DNA of 64,000 bases, from positions 2,242,001 to 2,306,000 of the forward strand of contig JALIRH010000043.1 of the NCBI GenBank assembly GCA_023055505.1. Reading direction: 5' to 3'. Position numbers and translations under genes: made by a program. Below are positions 12,416-24,584 of this stretch, piece after piece; within the stretch, counting starts at the first letter, position 1, and each line of letters starts with the position of its first letter. Under the pieces are notes generated by a model. That model did not search any database, was not told the DNA's origin, and worked only from the letters and a program-made list of their open reading frames with translations. Origin of the DNA: Callipepla californica brunnescens. Lineage: Eukaryota > Chordata > Aves > Galliformes > Odontophoridae.

Positions 12416-13690
12416 CTAGAAGAGAAAGAAAAGACCTCGTAAGTTAAGAGACACTTCTGAACGTCCCTGCAGCTGCCAAAACATGGCCATTTCTTTATCT
12501 CCTGTTTTTCCACCTTCAGCAGATAGTTTGTTATGGTTCTCTGCTAGGCCAGACCTCTGTAGTAGAAAGGAATGTGAGATATTCACTGTCCAAATAAAGC
12601 TACTGCTGGTCATGTGGTAAACCAGGAAAATATAGAGCCCAGATGTAAGATGGTATCGCTCCCGAACGCTGAACAGACTTCACGTTAGAACCAACCTTCC
12701 AGCTCCACATAAATCATTCCTCATTCCACCTCGTGCTGAAACGCAGCTGCCACTCCCTCCAAAGAGGTTTTTTTCTTTTCTCCTGCTGTTCATCTTAAAG
12801 ATCCTTTCTTCCTCCACATTCTTGATTCCTGCCTGACAGGCTCACACCACCGGAATCTGCACAGTGCAGCACCCAGCACACTGCTGCCTTCCCCCTCCTC
12901 CCCTTATGCATTCCTACACCGTAAAGATTTATTATTCAGAGCTACTTTATGTTACAAGACAATAAAAGGATTCCACCTGCACAAGTGAAAGTCAGACAGA
13001 CTTGAAGACAAGAAGCAGCTCACGGTGGTAACTCTGAAGGCTGCTCAGTGTGAGGGCACGTAGAAACCCTGCATTAAACAATCTGACTTCTCAGCTCTTC
13101 TCAGGTTCTGAACAGGTACACTCTGCTGTTACTTTCAAATTCCTGCCACAGAGTATTTTGGCCACTTCCTCCTTTTGGTAGTCAGGTTGCCCTTTATGAT
13201 TTCTAAAAAGGTTATTTGAAATTTCCAGCAATGTGTCCTCTCATTTGTTTCGCAGGAAAAATGCTTCCTGAAAAAGCAAAAGAGAACTGAGTCCATAAGA
13301 CATCAGCTGTCCCACTCCCCCCCCCGCAGGATCTTCTTGCCTAAGGTAGTAATAAATAAACTGGGGGGAAAGATGACATCACAAAACGTAAATTCTTAAG
13401 AACCGATCCACTTTCAAGTTAAAATTGTTGATGTGCTCCCAGTCAGCATTACTGGTTACACATCTGCTGCAAACTTAAGGCCCAGAACACTTCGTGACAA
13501 TGCAAACACTCACCACAGCCATCACAGTCAGCAAAAATACTTGATTTCTGCAAGAAAAGCATGCTTTGGAAGTGCGTGCTCAGAAGCAAAGATCTGTCAG
13601 TATATGCCAGGGCTCCCTTGGAAAACATTCCTGCCTCCAGTGAAGCACTGCTCAGTACAGTGAAGGTGAGAAAGGAGGCTGCCACATTAC

Positions 13691-13888
13691 CTGGACTATA
13701 CATTCTCCATTTCCTGGTCATGATCCTGTTCTTCTTCCTCCTCCTCATCTTCTCCTTCTTCCTCACCTCCTTCTTTCTCTGTGGGAGCTTCTCCATCTCT
13801 TGCTATCTCCTCTACGTGGGCCAGCATGTCAGCCATCAGAGCTTCCTCCAGCCTCTTCCGCACCTGCTGCACCAGCTCCTCTTGTTTC
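13691..13888 (-). CDS. MBD3: MBD3 coding exon 6: coiled coil, acidic tail, stop
   Basis: Acceptor TTTGGGGCAG precedes 13888. The exon encodes residues 194-257, with the GATAD2-binding helix KQEELVQQVRKRLEEALMAD and a Glu/Asp-rich tail. The TAG stop is at 13698-13696. A donor (AG|GTAATG) follows at 13691/13690, so the 3'UTR is split by an intron. Confidence 0.95.
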
Positions 13889-16800
13889 CTGCCCCAAATC
13901 AACCAACACTTAACATTAATTCTCAAAGCTACTTCAGGCAAAAGAAATACGGCTCGCAGACAAGGCTGGGCAGAAAAGCAGGACTTGGAGAGAGTTTTCT
14001 GCAAGAGCTGCATCGTTAAAAGAAAAAATAAGAAGCCTGGCATCGTGCTTCAAAGTGAAGCTGGAAGAAACACCTTCGTTTTTCCACTTAATACTTCAAT
14101 GTTACAGTTCCTTTTATCCCAAAGTCACATTAACGTAAAGAACAGGTCAAGAAACAACAGCACATGGGACTGCTATTTCATCTCAGCCACAGGAAACCAG
14201 AGAGCTATAAACAGACTGCTTTTCCTGGTCATTCATGTCTACATCACACCCCACCAACTTCATCCCGTAGTTCAAAAAGGACTGACCAGCTCAACAGTCA
14301 AAACAATTCCTGCCTTTATACGCTGTTAATGAACGTGAAGTAGTGTGATTTCAGGTCTGAGGACGGAATATACCAAAGACATTACCAAGTGCTTAAAGGT
14401 GATTGTGACCAACCCTGCTTTGTTGAAAGCAAGCTGTAGCTACACGAATTGCATCCCTGCTCTCTGCCATAGCAGTGGCTGATGCTTTTGGTTGGTCCTG
14501 TGCTGCCACAAAAGGAGTAAGGTGGTGAAAATACATTCAGTATTTTCCCAGACATCTCTTCTCTTAAGAAAACCAATGTTACTCAGATACCTTTTTCAAT
14601 TAAAGGAGACACAGTGATGCGAAGAACAAACATGAACCTGAAACCTCAGAGTAAGTGACCATGGTCAAAATAAAAAATAACGTGGTTTTAGTACATGCAA
14701 GTGTGAGAACTGCTTTGTGCAATCATTTTTGTTCTACCTTTCTGATAAAGACACATTCAAAGCCACGCTCCTCTAGCAGAGGCTTCAGCCTGACATTGAA
14801 AAGAGAGCACTGTTTTACCAGAAGAAGACTTTTCAAAGACCGGTGTTTCTGATTAATACCTAATATCTTCATCAGTCACCATAAACGCTTTGCAAAGTGG
14901 CTGTGAAGTGTTGAGCCACACGCCAGGATTCTTCTCCACGGCTGCAGACAGCTGGCCGGTGATGGGCATGGTGCTGGTGTGCAGAGCACTTGCTATGGCA
15001 GACAGAAGGGTCTCATCAGTGCAACCAGGTCCAACCCCTGCAAGGTGGAGAAGTGATCATCAGCACTGTGTGCAGCAACGAGCAGCAAATCAAACAGAAA
15101 GCACTACTCAAATGTTCATGGCAAAGCAGGTACTGTTCTTTAGAAAGTCATCACGACATGAATCTCAGTCCTAAATGCTTCTAATTGCACCTGCACAACT
15201 CCCCCCCGGGGTTATTTAATCCCAGATCAATCCCTCATTGTGCTAGGTAAAACACAGCCTGGGAGTGGAAGCGGTTTGAACAGGCACTGCTTCTGGAAAA
15301 CAAACAAACAGAAGGCAAGAAACTTTGCCACTTCCTCTCATTATGCTGCTCTCTCCCCTAAGGACAAAGGGAGGTCACAGGGCATTAACAGCTGCTGCTG
15401 GGGGAGGAGTGAGCTCAACCACAGCACCTCTGGATCATCACTGGAGCCAACACTGTCACCCCGGGAGCTAAGGGCAGGTTGATTACCTTGTAAACCTTTC
15501 GGAAGGTCCATTGTTTTCACCAGCTCCTCTGCGATGTCAAAAGCATTCAGCCCGCTTAATTTCTTCTCCCAGAAGAGCTGCCGTGAAAGAAAGCACTGAT
15601 CGGTACACAACAGAGAAATGGAACTGACAAGACACAGTGAGGGCTTTCCCCTTGGGAGCAGAACATCACTGCTTCCGAACTGGAGCAGTGAGACAAGCAC
15701 ACAGTGTGGGACAGCATCGTTACACTCCTATTCCTTTCCTGCTGTCTCACACACCACAGAACTGAAGTTAAGGAATGTAGAACCCATCTGAGCAACATCT
15801 GCACTCCTCTCGTTGTGTTTTTATTAGAATATTATCATGAATGCTGCATTGCAGCTTCTCCTCAAACTTAAAGACAAGCAAAGCCATGGTTTGGTGGGGA
15901 GATGGATACTGAGGCTGGCTACACTTTCATCTCTCCATCTGCCCGTAGAAGGATGATCAGTGAACAGCTGGAATGCAATTTTTCTTGCAATAAAGCAACT
16001 TTCCCCAGGTTCAGACAAACTAAGAGTTCTCCCCAAGCAGGACAGACACGTTTCCTTTCATCCCTGTCAAAATCCAAGTGTTACAAACTCCTAACAGAAA
16101 CGAAGACTGCAAAAGCCAAAACACATCTGCTGGATATTCTCTAGCCTGTGACTTTCAAACAGGTGGATATCACACCAGATCACGATGCTTCACAGGAGGA
16201 GCAACAGGACTGCCAACACACACACCCTTCCTGCTTAGGAAATGACGTTCAAAACCCAGCAGCCTGGCTTTAAAACGTAACCACCACTCCATTTCAGACA
16301 GACCCTACATCACACTTCACCTGAGTTCTCAAGCTCGCATAAAGTTTTCAGTCCGAGATGTATTTTATGAGGTATTTTTAATGAAATCACTTTCCTCTTT
16401 GAATGATACATCTGAATGCCAGCAGACCTGCAAGAGCACAAGGCATCCTGGTAATTGGTACCATTGACAGAGCCTGAACATGCTAATGAAGCTCAACTCC
16501 TGGTTTCCAAAAGGTATAAAGATGGGCTCAGGACAGGAAAGGATTCACAGGAACCCCAGTGAGAGCTCAGAGGAGACAGCAGGCTGTCAGCTCCGGGCAG
16601 TGCTAATGAACTGAGAACGCCTTCCAAAGGCAGCTTTGAACATACCAGGCTCACTTGAACCACTGCCCAGCTTCAAAGCTGCACAGGCCCGAGTGCACTC
16701 TTTGCATCCTTTCACTTGATGAAATTAAGCTGAAAGATTTCCTTTACTATTGGTCCGTTCTCTCGCTGGCAAATATACAGCAGGAGAATAAAAACAACAG

Positions 16801-19800
16801 GCAACTTTGTCACGGTGACGTTCTGAGTGAATCTCAGACCATACTCAGAGAGGTGGAGCTAGCTAATAATGATTTACCCATCTGAAAACCAGGCTCACAC
16901 AGTGATGCACACATCACAGGCACCACAGTCTGCACAGGGATGGGGATCTGGAGCACAGAATGAACACCCTCAGAGCATTTTACAGTGACTACACTAAACT
17001 GGTGATGACCTCTGTCTAACTTTGTGGATAGGACTTAATTTCAGTAGTATGATAATGAAGTTGTAAACAGAACTGTGAGCTTAATGAAGATTGGAGTCCA
17101 GCTATAAGGACATGTGGATGAACTGCATGCTCAAAATGTTTTCTACCCCGATTTTAAGAGCTGGGAGCACCATAAGCTCTGAAATCTTGAGTAACCACAG
17201 ACTCTCTGCCCAATGTTACAAACTTAAACCATTAAACCACTTCTCAGCAGCAAAAACCAGAAGTTTCTTCCTTCTGGAGGAACAGTTTCTGAGCTCCTCA
17301 CCTGCCTGGGTTGGTCCACAGCTTTCTGCGGGTCGCTCTTCACCTTATTGCTGGGATGGTTTGTGATCTTCGTGACAGGCTGCTTGAAGATGGAGGCTGT
17401 CTGCCTGACAGGCAGGGCTGTGTTCAAATCGGGTTTGCCCTAAACATTTCGAAACAAAAGGAAGGGGGGAGATGCCATATAATGTTTTTCACTTGCCAAT
17501 ATATTACTACAGCTATAAAGACGTGCAGTGTGTAAAACAAGCAGCACTTACGGGCTTGAAAACTTGCCTGCTAAAAACGCACCGTACCCCTCAGATCTCA
17601 GCTAAGACCTTTCAAACATAACCACTCATTCCCCTTTTTCACTCTGCCCTTAGATGCCAGTCACCCTTTCATCTACTTTATACAGTTTTATTTCTATTTT
17701 GGCAGAATTTAGAAGTCAGAACATTGATTTCACGTTTTGATATGACAAGCCACCTTTGGGACACCAAACCTCAAAGTTCTGATGCAGTGTTGGTAGTTAT
17801 GTGGGATTTAGAGAGCAGTCTGTGAACACAGAAACCATCCTGACCTCTCTGGTTCTACTCACAGGCATCCAGTACTGAATTACTGATTCCAGCAGAGCTG
17901 GAATCAAATGCTTTTCTGTTTTACAAACCTTTGGATCTTAACCAAACTCACATTTACCAGCACTGATAACCACCAAGTTGGGCTAGACAAACTCAGTGGT
18001 CTTTCCAATCTAAGGTTTCACAACACCTTAAGTTACACGGAGGACAGGAATCGTGCTCTTGAGATGTGCCCTGCTCACAAAGCTGAGAGATATTTTGTTC
18101 TTGAGAACACAGACATAGCCTCTGCTTAACATATTTATTTATGAGGTGGAGAGAAGCACTAAGGACAAACACTGCTCACGCTGTGTGCTCCATAAGCTTG
18201 TGACAGCTGTGGGTGCACCTCTTCTCACCCACACAGCACTGCCTCCTCTGTAAATCCCACAGGTGAACAACTTACTTTGGCTTGGTTGGAACAGTCGTAG
18301 CGCATCCTCTGTCTGTTCTTGTTCATTTTACTCATCAGCATTTTCCCCGTGCGGAAGTCAAAAGTGCTCAGGTCCATGGAGCTGCCCAGGTAGCGTGCCA
18401 GCTGGGGCTTGCTGCGGAACTTCTTACCACTGGGGCTGGGAAAGCACACAAAGAAATCAGGATGGGGATTGAAACCCTCTGCACTTCAGTACAGCATCTG
18501 CTGCAAGTCGTGCCTCTCTTCCTGAGCTCACGCTCAGCTCAGGATGGGTATCACTGCACTCACATCGACTCCTCATCATTACTGGAAGAGACGGAGTGCA
18601 GGACTTGTCGGAACGTGTTTAGAAGTAAAACTGAGACCAGGTAGAGACAAATAGCATAACGAGCACAATAACAGGAAGCAGTGGCACAGAAGCAGTTACC
18701 ACTGTCTCCAATAATAACACCTGTTTCCAAGGATAATCTCATTGTGTCTGAGAGGCAGCAGGAGTCCTCCCCACACTCTGCGTTGTGCAGCAGCAAGGAG
18801 CAAGCAGGAAGGAGCTCACTGCCAACAAGGTGCAAAGCAATGAAACACAACGCTTAATTGATGCGAGAATAAAGGTCGAAACCTTACAACACACCCCATT
18901 AATGGCAAAACAGAAGAGGCTCTTTCTGAGCACCTGATTTTACATGGGAGACTACAAGCTGGCGGGCACGCACAAACCACTCCAGCTCTCTGTTTTATTT
19001 TAGCAACAACGGAGCCCTTTGCACTACTACAAAAAGCACTAATTGAGCCCTTTTATATTTCGTGCATAAAGCAAAAAGCAGTCAATGCACTGTGACTGCA
19101 GTGAGAACTACGGGCCACCTAGTGCAAAGTCGTCTCCACATCTCATTTAGCATCCCAACAATGCTGCTTTATTCTCTTAATTCCTCCCATTTCTGTCACT
19201 TTGCATCTTTAACACATCAAGCACTTTATTTTGAGGAGCAGAGGAGAGCACTGTGCATCCAGCAGAGAAGGTGCACACGTAGATTGATAAAAGCTCACTT
19301 CATACACCCTAACGCAGCTTATTTGGGTGAAAGAGACTTGAACACCAAAAACTCCAGCTGTGCCCTCCCCAATTTATCTGTTTCCTCCTATACATGGCAG
19401 TTAGTGCTAGGACACATCGGTCATATCACATAGGAGCAGGTTTATCTCCAAGTGCACTGTGCTGCTTTTGGGTTGGGGTAACCCTAGATATAAGTACATA
19501 CATTAAAGACTTTCTTTGCTCCTCTGGAGGGGAGAGAGAGGTGTTATCAGCACAGCTTACACCCACCGGACACCAGTGAGGTTCCAGTGCTCTCTGGAGT
19601 CGGCTGGAGATCTGTAATTAAGTTACCTTCTGCTACTCCTGAAGCCAGAATCACAGCTTCTTGTTCAGAGATTTCTACTAGAAGGCCAAGAATAACTGGA
19701 AATAATGAAGCTGTCACAGGCTGAGGGAAGCAGCACTGCTTCAGCAATGCAGAACACCCCCCAGTGCTGCGGTGCTGAGATGCTAACAACCTCTCTGGGG

Positions 19801-22800
19801 TCTTCTTTAGGGTAGCTCAAAGGAAAAAGCGTTTTTCCACAATATTATCTGCTTCTTTGAAAGCTCCATAGCAGGACAGTCTGAAAAAAGCAGTGTGAGC
19901 AAAGGATTTCTAGTCCCACGGCACTGAAGGGCAGGAACAAGTCAATTAGACTGTATAGGGTAGACTGAATTAGACTGAAAGGGAAGAGGGGGGGGAAAAG
20001 AAAGGGAAGAGGGGGGGAAAAGAAAGGGAAGAGGGGGGGAAAAGAAAGGGAAGAGGGGGGGAAAAGAAAGGGAAGAGGGGGGGAAAAGAAAGGGAAGAGG
20101 GGGGGAAAAGAAAGGGAAGAGGGGGGGAAAAAGAAAGGGAAGAGGGGGGGAAAAAGAAAGGGAAGAGGGGGGGAAAAGAAAGGGAAGAGGGGGGGAAAAG
20201 AAAGGGAAGAGGGGGGGAAAAGAAAGGGAAGAGGGGGGGAAAAGAAAGGGGGAAAGCCAGAAGGAACCAAATGATTAAAAACACTCATGAAAAGCTCCTG
20301 AAAGGGAAAGTTAGTACAGATTCTACTGGAAATATCAGAGGAGGAAGCTCTGCATCCAGCAGGACAGCTGCAGAAAGCTCAGACCAGAAGATGGCATCAG
20401 AGCAGGAAGAAGCAGGCAGGAACAGACTGAATCCAGACATCAAATTTGAAACCACTGCTTAAAAACACAAAGGGAGCTGTATGCTGTGATCCCCAAAGGA
20501 AGAACCAACTCCAGCAGCGTTCTGGGCAGAGCTTCCACTGTTGTCAGAGAAGGGGAAGAGAAAAGCTCCTGCTGCATGAAAAGCGTGATGCTGCTTCCTC
20601 TTCTGAGATCTCTGCAGCTCCTGTCCTATTGAATGGAAACAGCAATCCACCAACGGGGATCTTAAAAATAACGTGCTGAGGGGTTGTGCCGAGGTGCAAG
20701 GTTCCTGTTCTGCCACTTCAAAGCGTGGGGGGATTCCACAGCAACAGAAGCAGATGCGCTCAGAGCACTTTGCATGAAAGCTTTATTTGTCGGCGTGCAC
20801 TCTAGTAATTCTGCAGCGGATTTAAGAGCTGCTTCTAAGTCAAGTCAGCTTACAACTCAAACAGTTCTGAAATGACTCAGAGCCCTGTCCCTCCTCCCTG
20901 GGGAAGCCTGGCCCAAAACAAAAGCACTGAGGGGTCAAGGAGAGAAACTTTTATCCCGTTGCAATACGGGGAACAAAGCTGCGGGGCTGCTGCAGCTCTG
21001 CGGTGCTGAAAGGGTCAGAAAACAAAATGCAGCCAAAAAAATAACCCCAAGCACCGACAGAACTCAGCAGGTTGTGCTCCCAGTGAGGCACAATGCAGAG
21101 ATGGTGCTCCAGCAGTGACGGAGCTGATGTGCCTCTGAATGCACAGAAGATGAAATTTCTCCATTTCCACGCACAGAGCAAAAGCTTTGCTCTACATTTG
21201 TTTGCTTTTTGTTGTCGTTGCTGTTTCTTTCTGATATACGAAGACACAGAAGAGACCCAGAAGAAAGAAAACTGCAGAAATCAGCCTCTTTCGGGATGTG
21301 GCTGCAGGTCCTGGTGCTGCGAGCACAGCGCTGAGCTGGGAATTCCCTCCCTCCACACTTCCACCCCTAAAAAGCAGAGAGCCACGAAGCCACGAGCGAT
21401 TCCCAAGCTGCCCACCAGCAGCCACACGGCGTTACCACCACCCAGGGCTAACAAAACAGCCCCACGGAGCCCTCAGTCACTGCTCAGGGACTCTGTGGGT
21501 GTGCTCAATGCACGCAGCTCATTCAGGGCATGCGGCCGCCAGGTGCCCACTCTCAGCACTCAGCCTTTGTCTCTGCACTGCGAAGCAGAGCGCTGCCAGC
21601 TCGCTCCCTCCTCCTGCCTCACTCCACGAGTCTCCTCCCCTCTGCTCTCTCCCCATTTTGCATCCGCCAGATCCACACAACTTGGGAAAGCGAGGGACAA
21701 AAGGCAAAAGAAAAAAGAATCCCACCAGCCCACTGCGGATGTTGCCTGCCTTGTAGTGAAACAGAGATGGCTGTGACTTAGGTAGAAAGGGTGGGTGATC
21801 AGAAGGGTACGCCTAAAGCCTCATGCTGGTTATTAAGGCAAGATGCTTTTCCATCTCTTCTCACTCTTTTCTTCCTCTTCTCCTGCCAAGGAGCTCCACA
21901 CCACTGTCCCCATCGATGGCAGCAGGATGGTACCAGGTCCTGGACTCGCCCTGGAGCTCCCACACCTCTGTGGGGTGCAGTGAGACAGCACAGCCACAGA
22001 AAGCAACAGTGCAAACCCACCAGGACCAGGTGAGCCCTGCAGCCACTGCTTCTTGTCCTGGTGTGCTCACAGCTGTCCTGAGCCAGAAAGACGGCCCACA
22101 CAGAAGCACCACCTCCACACGGCTTTGCTCGAGGCCACAGAAGGGCCACGAAAGGTGTGGGGCTACACACAGGCCACAGATGGGCTGCCAAAGATGTGTC
22201 CCTACGGACAGGTACAAGCAGTGCTGCACAGAGCAGCTGTGAGCCCTCCTTCCTCAGGTGGGCACGAAGAGCATGAGGAGATCCCACACGGCCAGAACTC
22301 TCTCATTCGTCGTGAACTGATGTGTTTCCCTTCTTGACATGCAGAGTAAAACCTCCGCCATCAGCCCCACTGCGCTGCCTGACACCGTAAAGCACTCCTG
22401 CACTATTCCAGCTGGCAATTCCCAAACTCCCGCAGCAGAGCACGACGCGTTCGCCTCCCAAAGCAGACTTCATACAGGACAGAACTCTGTCACAGGGCTC
22501 CAAAAGGAGATCTCCAAACACGAAGCACAGGAGCTGCAAGGGAAGCAGCCCGTGCTGCTCACCTCGGGTTGGTGTTAATCCCCAGGGCCGGTGAGCGCAC
22601 ACGGGAGCGTTTGTTTCCAGTGATTTCTGACGGGAAGCTGTGCACGCAATTGTCCACGCTCACTGCATCCGTGTGCTCAGAGCAGCTGGGAGAAAGAAAA
22701 CAGCCAGGTAAGCAACAGGCAGAAATAGCAGAGGTATTAATGAAGTGCCACTCGTCGATTTTCCGCTCCGAGGTAACGCAAAATGCAACAGTAACCGAAA

Positions 22801-24584
22801 ATTAGTGCAGCGGGGCCGCATTATACCTTTGATCCCTGTCCAAATTGATATAAAGGGAAAATCCATTATACCTTGGGAATAATACGGCACTTATCCTCTC
22901 TCCTTCCACTGTTTTAAGAGCTCAACTCTACAACGAAGTCCCTGGGAAGCAGAACGGATGGCTGCACCTCCAGCTCTGCACGTGGGGCTTTCCCCTCCCC
23001 AGACCCAACACTGTGGGGGTCGTGGGCATCAGATCCTGACGGCGACCACTTGCTGCTCTGCTCAGTGTGCAACACTAATCCTCACCATCATAATGTGGTA
23101 TGCCTGAGGAGCTGGCAGCACATCCCACCGACCACAAGGGCCGGGTGAGAACAGCAGGGCACCCACACTGGGCTCCTCCAGCCCTGGGTTTGCCCATGGG
23201 GCAGCTCCCGGTGCCTGAAGGAAGATCCACACGGCCCACCCACGGCTGCGTGAAATGCTCATCTCCATCTCCTCCAGGCAAAGCAGGCGGCTCCCAGCCA
23301 CACACCTCCCCGGCAGCACCACGCACAGGTGAGCACACCCCACATTTCCAAGCCCTCTGCCTTCCCTCGACCCCAAAATCTCATGGGAGAGGCAGTGTGC
23401 TCAGCCCTAGGAGGACAGGATCGTCCTGCTGACACCCAGAGCACACCTCGCACCCATGAGACCCACCGAGGGAGCAAGGGCACTGCCCAGGGATCATCCC
23501 GCAGCACCCATCTTGTGGGGCTGCACACAGCGGGGAGCTGGCAGCCCCACTGCCCCAAAGCAGATCCCAACGCCCAAAGCAGATACCTAGTACCACAAAG
23601 CAGACCCTCAGCGCCCCAAAGCAGACCTCCAGTGCCCCAGAGCAGACCCCCAGCACCCCAAAGCAGGTCCCTAATACCTGAAAGCAGCCCCTCAACACCC
23701 CAAAGCAGACCCCTAGCACCCAAAGCAGACGACCAGCGCCCCAAAGCAGATCCCTAGCACCACAAAGCAGATCCCTAGTACCCCCAAAGCAGACCCTCAG
23801 CGCCCCAAAGCAGACCCCTAATACCTGAAAGCAGACCCCCAGCGCCCCAAAACAGGTCCCTAATACCTGAAAGCAGCCCCTCAACACCCCAAAGCAGACC
23901 CCTAGCACCCCAAAGCAGATCCCTAACACCCCAAAACAGATCCCCAGCGCCCAAAACAGGTCCCTAGTACTCCAAAGCAGACCTCCAGTGCCCCAGAGCA
24001 GACCCCCAGCGCCCCAAAGCAGGTCCCTAATACCTGAAAGCAGATCCCCAGCGCCCCAAAACAAATCCCTAATACCTGAAAGCAGATCCCCAGTGCCCCA
24101 AAACAGGTCCCTAGTACCCCAAACCAGACCCCCAGTACCCTAAAGCAGATCCCTAGTACCCCAAAGCAGATCCCTAGTACCCCAAAGCAGATGACCAGCA
24201 CCCCAAAACAGATCCCTAATACCTGAAAGCAGATTCCTAATACACCAAAGCACCCCTCCAGCTCCCCAAAGCAGACCCCTAGCGCCCCAAAACAGGTCCC
24301 TAGTACCCCAAAGCAGACCCTCAGTACCCTAAAGCAGATCCCTAGTACCCCGGAGCAGACCCCCAGCGCCCCAAAACAGGTCCCTAATACATGAAAGCAG
24401 ACCCCAGCGCCCGAAAACGGGTCCCCAGTACCCCAAACCAGACCCTCAGTACCCCAAAGCAGACCCCCCAACGCCCCCACCCCCCCCCCCCACGTCCCGA
24501 CGCCGGACCCCCACCCGCAGCCCTCACAGCGGCAGTGCCCCCCCGGGGCCGTCCCCCCGCCCGCTCCCACCTCTTCCGCTCCAT
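13696..24584 (-). CDS. MBD3: MBD3, methyl-CpG-binding domain protein 3 (NuRD subunit), short MBD3b-like form
   Basis: MBD3 is the scaffold subunit of the nuclear NuRD deacetylase/remodelling complex; it bridges the histone deacetylase core to the GATAD2/CHD4 module. The coding exons are 24584-24571, 18435-18276, 17439-17302, 15577-15487, 15037-14860 and 13888-13696. All junctions keep phase and give 257 residues. In order: MERK joined to SPSGKKFRSKPQLARYLG (C-terminal half of the MBD, about residues 5-45), a basic and disordered middle region (SIFKQPVTKITNHPSNKVKS), the FWEKKLSGLNAFDIAEELVK block (about 106-125), a coiled coil, KQEELVQQVRKRLEEALMAD (about 195-225), that pairs with GATAD2 proteins, and an acidic Glu-rich tail ending QEMENV. 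Human MBD3 is 291 aa (long form) or 259 aa (MBD3b, lacking residues 5-36). Here exon 1 encodes only MERK plus two bases before a GTGGGA donor, and the sequence after that donor does not encode the missing 32 residues. Intron 1 is about 6.1 kb. Confidence 0.95.
14860..15037 (-). CDS. MBD3: MBD3 coding exon 5
   Basis: Encodes residues 135-193: VGPGCTDETLLSAIASALHT, then STMPITGQLSAAVEKNPGVW and ending near VTDEDI. 178 nt, bounded by TTGCAG and AG|GTATTA. The region is very close to mammalian MBD3. Confidence 0.95.
15487..15577 (-). CDS. MBD3: MBD3 coding exon 4
   Basis: 91 nt, acceptor CACGGCAG and donor AAG|GTAATC. Encodes LFWEKKLSGLNAFDIAEELV followed by KTMDLPKGLQ, the conserved MBD2/3 segment between the disordered region and the coiled coil. 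Confidence 0.95.
17302..17439 (-). CDS. MBD3: MBD3 coding exon 3
   Basis: 138 nt, 46 whole codons: GKPDLNTALPVRQTASIFKQ followed by PVTKITNHPSNKVKSDPQKA and VDQPRQ. It forms part of the linker that, in the MBD2/3 family, contacts the histone deacetylase core. Confidence 0.95.
18276..18435 (-). CDS. MBD3: MBD3 coding exon 2: C-terminal half of the MBD fold
   Basis: 160 nt. Acceptor GCTTTCCCAG, donor AAA|GTAAGT. It begins PSGKKFRSKPQLARYLGSSM and continues DLSTFDFRTGKMLMSKMNKN. This is the second half of the methyl-CpG-binding fold plus the following basic stretch. The start phase (+2) joins exactly to the AG left by the exon 1 donor. Confidence 0.95.
19977..20250. repeat. 22-bp polypurine minisatellite in MBD3 intron 1
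   Basis: About 12-13 near-identical copies of a 22-bp unit (AAAGGGAAGAGGGGGGGAAAAG), two of them 23 bp with an extra A. Every unit has a G7 run, and the plus strand is pure purine for about 270 bases. Such a tract could form G-quadruplex or triplex DNA (inference). Open minus-strand frames rich in Pro, Phe and Ser are by-products. Confidence 0.95.
23555..24450. repeat. 21-bp minisatellite in MBD3 intron 1, just downstream of exon 1
   Basis: Roughly 40 diverged copies of a 21-bp unit such as CCCTAGTACCCCAAAGCAGAT run to within about 120 bases of the exon 1 donor. Because 21 is a multiple of three, the MBD3 sense strand carries long open frames with a heptapeptide period (GVLGICF and variants). 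Confidence 0.9.
24571..24584 (-). CDS. MBD3: MBD3 coding exon 1 (14 nt: ATG to MERK plus two bases)
   Basis: ATGGAGCGGAAGAG followed by donor GTGGGAGC. This matches the start of mammalian MBD3 (MERKRW) and the internal donor that yields MBD3b. Splicing to exon 2 gives MERKSPSGKK in frame. Reading through the donor gives WERAGGRPRGG, not the conserved MBD start, so the long form cannot be encoded by extending this exon. Confidence 0.85.

Noticed and set aside
12540..12580. Minus-strand TTTCTACTACAGAGG as the missing MBD3 FYYS exon end
   Set aside because: It lies downstream of the MBD3 coding region, and the neighbouring residues do not match the methyl-CpG-binding domain.
19845..20288. Proline/phenylalanine-rich minus-strand frames at the 22-bp repeat
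   Set aside because: They are translations of the polypyrimidine strand of a tandem repeat inside an intron.
23285..23310. Minus-strand GGCTGGGAG as part of a missing MBD exon (QGWEREEV)
   Set aside because: Surrounding frames read VWLGAA or similar, with no PRRSGLSAG-like continuation and no splice sites in phase.
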